A stretch of DNA of 64,000 bases from Pegea sp. RAD2-039 (lineage: Eukaryota > Chordata > Thaliacea > Salpida > Salpidae): positions 62,001 through 126,000 of the forward strand of contig JAQGEQ010000126.1 of NCBI GenBank assembly GCA_034620365.1. Reading direction: 5' to 3'. The notes below the pieces were generated by a model, which saw only the letters and a program-made list of their open reading frames with translations, did not search any database and had not been told where the DNA came from. This document shows positions 10,189 through 20,637 of the stretch, in pieces; within the stretch, counting starts at the first letter, position 1; each line of letters begins with the position of its first letter. The translations under genes and the position numbers were made by a program.

Positions 10189-13100
10189 ATGGTAAGTTTT
10201 TCTTTCGTTTAATTAAATTATTTTATAATTGATACTTAAATAATTAGATATTTAATAAGCATCTTAAACTCTAGTGTAATTTGTTAAAAAAATCATCGAT
10301 TGGTATTAAATAATGTTTAGGATATATAATAAAAGTAAGTTTAGTATAAGTTTTAATATTTTTTATCATAAATATAATAGATTAAAAATATTCTGAAATA
10401 TGTCATTTAATTTTCACAACAAGAGTAATATTCAGTTTTATACATATTTGAAACAATTTTTTGAATTATTTGAACTTGACTATAAATAATTGAAAAAAAT
10501 GCTTTGTTGGCTACTACTTTAAGCATTTATATTCAAAATTATATGGATAGGTGCAAATATGTTTTTATTATTGATTAAAATGATTTGTTTATTAGAATAA
10601 ACATTTCATTTAATTAATTTGTCATAGGAATCTGAAGAACAAATATTAAATGGTTTAACTAGGGTGACAACAGAGTTCTTTCATATAAGTACATCTAATC
10701 AACGAAAGCGAGAAATAGGTTAGCATAATTAACAATTTAGTTAATATTTAATTTTTATTAAATAATTTTGATAGAAGGTAGGTTGATATGATTCTCTAAC
10801 TAAAAGTTGTTTTTGTAGAAGAACAACTGGAACAATTTGGAAATCAAATTGATGTTTGGAGAAGCTGCCTGTATGCTTTTGGTAAAACAGAAAACCAATA
10901 TGTTTGGATTTATTGTCTGCAGGTTCTTGAGGTATGGTTCCTTTCAATCAATTTTCATGATATCTATCTAACTTATAACAGTTTGTTTTTTCTTCATCTG
11001 TAACACATGGCTTTTCTTTATTCGTTTGCAACTTAATATTTTACTTTTTAAGTGATTCATAATAATTAGTGCACCAGAACGTAATTTGTATTGTAGATTT
11101 AAGGGGGTAATTACATCATATCCTTTTAATTCTATATTACATCATCCAGTGACGTCACTTACACATTCAAATGACCCTTTCTCAAAAACCCTCATTAAGA
11201 TGACTATACATTTTATCAGCGTTGAAATAAATAAAAATTTTGTCAGTTTTTGTTACTTAGTAAAAGTTAATATTTTAAATTTATTTAATATTTGTTAAAA
11301 ATTTAATCAAATGATTTTTAAACAAAGTTCAGTTAGCCTCTTATTCAAAACTGGAAATTCTTTTCACAATTTTCACTTTTTCTAGAAACTAGTCAACAAA
11401 ATGTGGCTGGGAATTGATGCATCTGCAAAGACACAGATCAGAGGCCGTCTCTTTGAGTTGTTACTTCTTCACCACAAAGTCAGTTATTAACATCTCAATC
11501 AACCAATCACAAACCAATCTTCAACAGAACTTCCCGTTTTTCATCACAAACAAACTTATCAAAGTGATTGTGGATATTGGCCGCCTGGACTGGCCCATGT
11601 TCTACCCAGACTTCCTCAACAATATCTTCCGACTTGTCAGTGATCCTAAGAATGAGGTCGGGGACACAAGAGCTGTTGGATTGATTGCACTCCGCATCAC
11701 ATCAGAGGAGTTCACAGCTCCGAGAGAAGACATCTCAGCGAGTAAGAAGAGTTCGTTGCGAGAGCAACTTCTAGGACAAGTCCACATCGTGCTCAAGTTG
11801 TGTTCAGGTACTCCGGTTCTTCATCTACATCACTCGTGTGATCCCTAATTTTCTCAGATACGCTTGACTCGCAATGGCACGTAAACATCCTGCAACAACC
11901 CGATAACACCATGGCAACGCCTCCCCCTTCACCTGGCTCTAATTGTAATAATTTATCAGATATTTTTGAATATATTGAAGGGTCAAATCCTCTTTTGTAT
12001 CTCACATCTAATTCACTGTCCCAACATTCAGTTGTAGTTGCCAAGTCTTCACTTCAATGTCTCAGTCAGTATTTCAGGTGAGTAGTTGATGAGAAGGGCG
12101 AGCTTATAAGTAATTGTTGGTTTCAGTTGGATACCACTTTCAAACTATATTTCAATTGTAGTTGTCAATTCGATATTTCGGTACGCGCGACTTGGTTTGT
12201 GTAAAGTCATCACCAATGCTTCAAAGTGTGTTTGTTTATTTCATTTCTTCAACTGAAAACCGACATTTTTGTAGATTTGAAATAGCAACAGATGCTTTAG
12301 TTTGTATCAATGAATTGATATCAAAAAATGGAATCCCACAAAGCTTTGAAAGTTACTTGATTAGGTGAGTTCGGGTCATGAAACCATGTGCAAATTTTAC
12401 GTTTTCAGCCAATCACAACAAGCCTTGCATGAATACTATTTAAACTACTTTTTTATTCACTCATTTTATTTTGTTTATCTTCAAACATTTATTTTTGCAG
12501 AATATTTCGGCAAATGTTTCATCTTCTTCAGCAAATAACTTCTGATGATCAAGACGTTTACTCTCTTGAACAACTTGATGAAAAGTAGGAAGTTTGCTTT
12601 GAAGCCGATTTGTCTCGGGAGTCTGCTGCTCAATTATGATAATAAATAAGATTAAAGTTCCTAACAGCTGTATTATCATCGAAAGTTTAATTTTTAATTC
12701 CTTGAAACTAAACTGCTTCTTTGATAATCACTAATTTGTTTTTATTCAATTAATATTAGAATCTTCAATTATTTAAGAAGTTTCTGAAAATCAATTTGAT
12801 CTTTCTTTTCTTTCAACTATTTCCATTTATTTACAAATATTCGAATCTTCTAGACTTTGAAATCATTTTCTTTTGACTTTTCCAGCTATTTGACGCAATT
12901 CCTTATTTTTCTGCGTTTGTTCGCCAACCTCCATTTCACTCGATTAGAATCCAACCCAAATTTCCCATTCATGAAATTTCTCAACCTTCTACTACAGTTC
13001 ACTTTTCGCCAGGTACTTTCTCCTTAACCTCATATACTTCATTTATCTCTAATTTGTTTGCAGACCGATCCTGAAAGCTACCTACAATGTCTCGAAATTT

Positions 13101-16100
13101 GGGAGATTTTAATTGACTTTGTAAGCGATAAAATATCAATTGATGATCGAAAGAAGACTTCTCAACAAACCTCAGTTTTGAAAAGGTACTTTTATTGTTT
13201 GATTAATTTTATTTGAAATGTAAACATTGAATTTAGTACCACATGTAGCTTGTGGTGTTTTGAGAAAGTCTCTTTTCATATGTTCTTTTCCAATTTCTTT
13301 TTTGACATTCAACAATTTCCCACAAATATTTTTATTTTCTAAATGATCATCGCTAAAACTTTTTGAATAAAAATTTGTAATTATGTTTTTTTATCTAAAC
13401 TTTTCTGTTAAAGTAAAAAATCTCATAAAAGAAAGTTGAAATCAGTAAGCTAAGAAATGAGGAAACAATTTCTTTCTACAATTGTGAAGTTATTTTAATA
13501 AATTATATATTTCCACAAATAAAAGTTAAAATGAAACCAAAACATTTCAGATTATATCTTTAAGTAATATATTAGTCTGAAACTAGTTCTGTAAATGATA
13601 TGATTTACCACCGAGATTAGAAATCAGTTCGAAACTTTTCTATCATCCGGTTACATTTTCAAGAAGTTTTCATCAAGTGTTCAAAACTTTACTTTCTTTT
13701 TGATAACATCACTGAAATTTATTTGGTTTGAAACAGATACAATGAAGGCTTGACAATTTTTGGGAAGTCTCTCCTACAAAGAATACAATTTATTCACAAT
13801 CATTCACAATTGAATTTACTGGACAATCGAAATCTAGAAGATGACGTAAGCTGAACCATTCATTCCACTGTTTCACCATTTTCACCACCCACAACCATTC
13901 ACAGGGTCATACAGAATGGGAAAATTACCTGATCAAAAATCTGGAGCTAATTGCAAGTCTAACTATACTTTTGCCGAATCAAATGGTTCCGAAAATGGTT
14001 GGTTGTTACCACAAATATTTCCATTTATATTTTGATATTGATGTATACAAGCTAGTTGGTGGTAAGTTGTTTATGTGTCATGTTTCAGTTGGACCTCTTG
14101 GAAGAGAGTGCTTCCGTATTCATTTCAAATAAATGGCATCTAGCATCTGTGAATGATTTGCAGCTACAACTAATCTGGTGTATTCGTGATTTGGCTACAA
14201 GTTTACAAGTGAGTATTTTGTTCAGTTATTTTTTGGTTTGTTGAAAATGGACTTTTTACAATAAATTTCATTGATGAATACAATTCGGTTTTTAGGCGCT
14301 GGGTCGAATTTCTGAGATATTTCTGTCAGAGAATTTCCGGGAAAGATACTCGATAGCAAATAATCTGGTTATAAAGTAAATTTCAATTTGAATTATACTT
14401 AAGACTTCCTTTATCTTTCTTCAATCATTTTGTATCTGTTCGCTATAAGACCTATAAGATTTGTGAGCAGCAGCCAATTGTTGAATAAAAACTAATTGAA
14501 GTTGATACCTCTTCAGACTCCTGCACATCTCGCATCATTGCTCTCAGATTGAAAGCTATCCTTTAAATGAGGGAAGAGTTGATTCTAGAATCAATGAAGC
14601 CGTCATAGAAGTGTAAGTAGCTGGTATTGAGGTTTGATTGTAAACCAGTTCACATCAGACATGCTCAAGTGCTTGCAACTTTACAACCATACACACATTG
14701 GTTGTCTCAACTTTACAGTGAAGCTCAGCAAATTGGCGAATCTCAAGCCCACCTCTCAGAGTTGTTGAAAAAGTACATCGACAACATAATCCCGGTCTTC
14801 AACAAACAAGTAAGTAGCAGCAACTAGTTGTGACCTGTAACAAAACTAGTGTCTTTTTCTTCACCAGTTATATGTTTAGGGTTTAAATAAGTAAAAAAAA
14901 AATGCAAATAATTTTGATGAAGTTGAAATGCTTTTTGTGAACTACCATGGTTTAAAATGGTTGGTTTCAACCCGACTTCTAAATCTCATTTCAATCTACT
15001 TATTCATCACTTCTAACGATTACAGGTTCCAGCTAAGATCTTGAAAGCAGCAGCTTGTACCTTCTCATCAATTGTCTCAACTGTCAGAGCAACTTTTCTT
15101 CCACAAATACCAACACTTGAAGCTTTCTTCTACAATGTAACTCGAGGTGGTTGCAACCAGCTTGATATGCAGGTTTGAAATTAATCAACTTCATCACACT
15201 GATGATTGACAGAAAAACTCAGACGCAGTTACTTATCTTCGAAACTCTTTCCAATCTGCTCCTACTCCCTTGGCCTAATACACCAGAATGTGAACAAAAA
15301 TGGGAAGGACGCAGTCAAAGCCACGCAACTTTTCTACAAACGCTTCTCACCGATTTCGCGGTTTTAGGTCAAAATATCGACAAATTCCGAACTGATTCGT
15401 CATTCGCGACTTCAGGTTTGTATCGATGACGTCATCAAAGGTGTTTAAATTGAATCGATTTGATTGGCTGACAGTTAAACCTACTATACATCGAGCGATC
15501 GCTATAATGAATGCAATTGTTGATTCGGTGAAACAGGAAGTGATCAAGTCACGTGCTATTTGTTACGCTTCATTGCACAGTTATATTGATCTATCTCTAC
15601 AATTAATTGATGTCTACATCAATCTTCCCGGTGAGCTTCGAATCCCGTTTTCAAATCCTGTTTCAAACACCCCCTCTCGTTTCAGACACTTCTGAAGTCC
15701 TTATGTCTTTCTATCTCACTCTGTTCACCTCTTTAAGAAGACAAATAGGTCCTGAAGTAGTGGCAAGAATGATTCAGAATTTTTTGCACATATTTACCAC
15801 CCAGCAACTACAGGAAAGCATCCTGCATGAAAACCAGGCTGGTGTCCGCGTAGTTGATAGGTTCGTGTTGATATTGTTTCTAGTAATTTGATGAAATCGG
15901 AATTTTTTAACTTGAAGATTTATCAAAATATTGGAATTAGTGATTGATGAAAATGGACCAGCATTTAAGGGCTTTACCCCAAGTGTTATTGTGTTGGCAG
16001 TTGAACAAATCTACCCGATAGTTAGAGAGGTACAACTTCACAGATGTCTATCTGAATCATACATCTTTTATTTACAATATTCATTGATTAATTTACTCGG

Positions 16101-17094
16101 AAAGTGTTTTGATAACAAATTTCAATTAATTAAATCAACTTTCATTTCGTCAAATATTTTTCTTGTGTAAGTTGAAGAAGACATTTTCTTTTTAAAGTTT
16201 ATCAAACATTTTCTCATCTATTCATCTTCTTTTCAAATCTTCTAGAAACCTTTTCCTGATCTGAAGAGCTCTTTTTACGGTCTTCTTCATCGAATTTTAT
16301 CACGTAGACACCGATACTTTTTTCCTTCGCCAGTTTTACAATCGTTGCTTCTTGAAAATGATTCCAACTCAGCTGGCGGCAATCGCAAGATACCTTACAC
16401 TATCTCACACAAGCAACAGTTCATGGCTATAATGACAGTAAACAAAATCATCTTGATAACTTCATTCAATTTGAGGTTTTATCTTTTTCAAGGCATTTGG
16501 TCATTCTTTCATGCAATCAGATATTTCAATTTTCAAACAAAATCTTCTATCTTTACAAGATTTAAATCTAAAGCAGAAGATTTTTGAGAAGGTTCATCAA
16601 CCACCAAATTCCTCTTCTTACTATCAATAAAATATTCAATTTTTCAGATGCATGGCTCACTAAGTGATGAGGACATACTTTTTCAATTTGTCTACTGTTT
16701 GATTCAGGCTCTCATTAACAAATCACATGATTTATTAATAGTTAGTCATCAAGTTTGAGCTTGCAACAATTTTATTGATTTATATGTTTAGGATGATATC
16801 TGTATGCTTCTACATACAATGTGTTGCGTTGATTTCGATTATTTCCATTCAAATTTTCTTCCACAATTCCTTCGGAATGTAAACGAAGTAACAGCCGATC
16901 AGAAAACTACTTTATACAGAAACTTCACTGGTGAACAGGTCACACCTCCAACTTTTCCATCAATCCTTATTTATTTTAAGTTTCTTTTTCAGGACTTACC
17001 TACATTCACTAAGAATTTATTGCAGCTCACTAATGATTTAAGTTATTATAAACTTTGTAACTCGAGCCTACCAAAAGGAACAATTCATTTTTAA
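10189..17094 (+). CDS. XPO6: Exportin-6 (importin-beta family nuclear export receptor)
   Basis: Exportin-6 carries actin-profilin complexes out of the nucleus with Ran-GTP. Conserved blocks occur in family order: TEFFHISTSNQRKREIE, DIGRLDWPMFYPDFL, ITSEEFTAPREDIS, a proline-rich ATPPPSPGS, INELISKNGIP, HTEWENYL, VHAQVLATLQPYTHWL, LLLPWPNTPECEQKW, ESILHENQAG, and the C-terminal YYKLCNSSLPKGTIHF. The coding part starts with exon 10189-10191, which is the ATG alone followed by gtaagt. Exon 2 is 10628-10718 and exon 3 is 10819-10931. At least 20 more exons follow to the TAA at 17092-17094. Some introns are about 46-50 bases (11479-11528; about 14613-14659). The gene appears complete and functional. 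The donor of the exon near 12190 is ambiguous. Family identity is very sure; exact splice sites are by eye. Confidence 0.95.
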
Positions 17095-18290
17095 CTTCGA
17101 TATCCTCATCAGGTCTCTAGAACTTGTTTTTATTTAAATAAATTTCCATATTTATTCACTCACATTCACATCATCAGTTTTATTTTTATTAAGATATATT
17201 TACTTCCATCATGTTATCTTTGTTTGCTGAAATTGAAGAAACATCAACTCAACTGCCTTTACTTAATTCATGTTTGCTATTTCCATATTTATGTTTAGTC
17301 ACATGACTGTTGGCTTCTCTCTTCAAATATTCACTTCAAATTTCAACAAAAATAGTATAAAAAAGATCTTAAAAAGAAGTTTTAGTTATTTTAAGTTTGT
17401 AAGATTATTTAATTGTTATTCTAAATCGTTTGCAAGCAATTATTTTAAGATAATTTTGATACTTGTGACTATCTTCTAGTACATCAATATAATGTAGTAC
17501 TATTCCAAAGTTGTAACAAGTCACTTATCAATGTGGGCAACTTTGAAATGATTTACGCCAAACAAAGATTTTATGTGAAACTGTGTTTAGTCATATCAAG
17601 ATTTGAGTCAATTTCGAAGTTTTTCACCACTGTGTATAACAGCGGTAGCTTCTGTCTCAATCCTCACCTATTTTCGACTCAGTTTTTATATGAAGCTATT
17701 TTTGGTGGCTACGATGTTTCAAAGAAATATTTTTGTTGATGTTGTGTTTATTATTTGTATTAATTAAACTTTTTTATATTATACAAACTTTTGTCGTGAA
17801 TACATGCCAATCAATTGCAACTCCTATCTGGAGTTAATAAGTGAGTAATAAGTAGGGTTTCAATCGGCTGTTTTAACAGTCTAGTCACTGACTTTTGTAG
17901 AGTCTCTCTTCTCATGCAAAGTTTTCAAAAACTGTTTTCATTAATAAACAGATTGAGTCTAAAAACCTTCCAGGAAACTTAAAATAAGTCTGTTACTGAA
18001 GGAAGATGGAAGTATCTTAGAATATAGAGCTATTAGAAACGACTTCATTAAAAAAAGTCTTTTATAGTTTTTAATTTAACTCTTTTATTCAGTGACGTTA
18101 TATAGTTAAGAAATTTGTTTACTTAGCGCATAGCTAGATGCAGAGAATGAAAAAAATGTTGCAGTTTGACATACTTAACGTGATAAAATCAAAACACTAT
18201 AGGCATAGTTCAAAATTACGGCAAATGTCAGCCTAATGTATGACTGTCGACAAAAGAATTTAAGTCATACTTAGCTTTATTTTAAAAGAA
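17095..18290 (+). other. Decayed coding-like DNA downstream of exportin-6
   Basis: An AATAAA near 17147 may serve exportin-6. From about 17533 to 17740 a plus-strand frame reads protein-like (SKFFTTVYNSG ... STQFLYEAIFGGY). A similar broken peptide occurs at about 37370-37460 (LDIFTTVYKIKD ... PSYFI), with both regions sharing the 'ttcaccac-gtgtata' and 'ttttatatgaag' blocks. I take both as remnants of one mobile element or multicopy gene. The family is unknown. Confidence 0.4.
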
Positions 18291-18296
18291 GTGACT

Positions 18297-18470
18297 TGCT
18301 GTAGTGATAGAGTCTGGAAGAAGATCTGCAACTGTGGTTATCTTAATGAAAAAGCTGTTAGCTGATTCGCTGTTTTCAAAGTCATTAATCGGAATTATTT
18401 TAAACGACAAACTAATTTTTAACGGCGAACCTTGTATGAAAGATTGCCATTTTTAAAGAGATTTTTAGAT
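18297..18470 (-). repeat. Copy 2 of the dispersed …DSITTA… motif
   Basis: On the minus strand one frame stays open: FIQGSPLKISLSF, then IIPINDFENSE, then ANSFFIKITTVADLLPDSITTAS. It is the best-preserved of the three copies. It directly abuts the 5'-truncated end of the old LINE copy, so that LINE may have inserted into it. Confidence 0.5.
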
Positions 18471-18479
18471 CGAAAGAAA

Positions 18480-20476
18480 TGGTCAAGGCTTACTAACATT
18501 GCTAAAGAGTCGATCGAAAAATTCATACCTTTTTATAGAATCAACAAAAAACCACATTTGCCCAGATATTTCAGGAAATTACCACATTTAAAAAACCTCC
18601 TATAAAAACAAACTAAAACAGAACCTTCCATCAAATCTTTGTACAAAGATCCTTGTATAGTTTACGAGAAATCTATTTCTATTTAGGAAGCGAAAGTGCA
18701 GTTTTATCTTCACCTAGCAAGAAAACGTTTTTTGGTTTCATAAATCGCAAGCTTAAGGCGAGATCTCAAATACCTCCCTTGCTTGATAACAGCGACCAGC
18801 TTGTGATGGAACCAGAAAATAAAGCTGAGTTCCTAAACAATCAATTTAATAGCGTTTTTATAACCGATGATGGCAATACTCCTTTTCTCTCCTACTCCGA
18901 CATTCTTACAAATGTCTCTGAGATAGTAGATCTTGACATAACGGTCGATATGGTATCTAAGGCTATTTCTTCTTTAAAATCATCAGTTTCCAACACCCCA
19001 GATCAGATCCCAGCTTTATTTTTAAGAAAAACTACTTCCCCCTTTACACTACCTTTATCGCTTTTCTTTAACATGACTCTGAGGCGAGGAAGAGTTCCAC
19101 AAAATTGGAAGAAAGCTATTAGTACTGCAATTCATAAAAAGAGTCCCAAAACACCGCACTTAACTACAGACCAGTTTGGCTGACTTCAGTTATCTGCAGA
19201 ACTCAAGAACATATCATTTACAATCATATGACCATTCATTTGATGGAGCACCATCTAATATCTGATGTCCAACATGGTTTTGTGAAACGGAAATCTTCCT
19301 TGACCCAACATCTCACTTTTCATAATGAGCTTACATATACTCCTTGTGACATCATATACCTCAATTTTGCTAAAGCGTTTGATTCTGTCCATCACACTAA
19401 GCTCGTTACTGTATTGAAAAACTTAAAAACCAACAGCTTTATCTTACAGTGAATTGAAAAGTACTTATCAGGTAAAACCCAACAAACTCGTGTAGAAAGA
19501 TCTTTATCTACTTCTAGTCAAATCACTAGTGGTGTTCCTCAGGGTTCTGTTCCGGGTCCCCTTCTCTTTTTAATTTTCATTGAAGACCTCATCAGAAGAT
19601 TAGTAGCAGTCGATGATGTCAGAGTGTTTGTGTATGCAGATGATATCAAGCTATTATCTTGTAATCCTTCAAAACTTCAAACTGTACTACACACTGTAGA
19701 AGACTGGTCTGCGAATTGGCAGCTCAGAATCCAGCCCACAAAGTCTGAATTTCTAACTTTTTCTCGTAAACCAGCGGTAAATTCCTCGAACCAATACTCT
19801 ATCAATGGATTTATTATTCAACGAGTATCTTCGGTCCCAGACCTCGGCATTACTCTATCATCTGACTTTAAATGGCACAGTTATGCTTCCAAAATCTTTG
19901 GAAAGTCAATCAACCTTGTCTTCCTTATTATAAAGACCTTTAATTCTAAGAACCCATGCTTTTTTATCAAACTGTACGTACGTCCAATTCTTGAATGCAA
20001 TGTTAGTGCATGGATGCCATATCAAGTTAGTGATATCGAAAAAATCGAGTCTGTTCAGGCCACATTTACGAGATTAGTATATACTTAATATTAAATATGA
20101 TAGTTATAAACATCGTCTCAGCCTCTTCAATTTAGATACTTTGGAAATTCGACGGATTAAATACGACTTAATTTTTATTTTTTAAATTATTCACAATTTA
20201 GTTGACCTTAAATTTGATGCTTTCTTTTCCATTAGTCCTTCCCTCAAGTTATATCAGCTCAGACGACACACATTACATTTCTTAATAAGCCCATATCACC
20301 TGGTACATTGGTCAGAGCAAATTGTTTCTCATACCGCACAGTTAGTACATGGAACTAGCTGTCATCAGACATTGTCATAATCACTCGCGTTGTTCAAAAA
20401 GAAGTTGAATCGTTATATTATTGCCAACATTGCCATTTCTAAACTGTGATTTTCCCCCTTTTTTTAATATTGTTAT
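18480..20476 (+). mobile_element. Old, 5'-truncated CR1-like LINE, interrupted by a younger copy
   Basis: Starts inside ORF2 (TNIAKESIEKFIPFYRINKK) and covers the reverse transcriptase: NAV region, DIIYLNFAKAFDSVHH, GVPQGSVPGPLLFLIF, VFVYADDIKLL and the C-terminal domain. It carries stop codons and frameshifts (near 18603, 19180, 19450 and 20090), so it is dead. Its 3' UTR is cut at about 20476 by the minus-strand element and resumes at about 24967-25130, ending in the family's conserved 'GCGAGAGGTGCTCTC' tail. This proves a nested insertion. Confidence 0.9.
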
Positions 20477-20637
20477 TTATTTATTTATTTACTACAATAA
20501 ATGTGAAGTAGGGTGCCTAAAGAGAGCACCTCTCGCTAACACACATTCTCACAAATTAGATCTATTTGACGTGTAAACGAAAAAGTATATGACAATGAAG
20601 AATTGCACAGAATCATAGTATTGTAAAAAAGAAAAAT

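Noticed and set aside
11602-12044. Minus-strand ORFs opposite exportin-6
   Set aside because: Antisense shadows; the plus strand matches exportin-6 exactly here.
14613-14631. A 19-base intron in exportin-6
   Set aside because: It would keep frame, but an acceptor at 14659 gives a ~46-base intron and the better family match EVHAQVLA.
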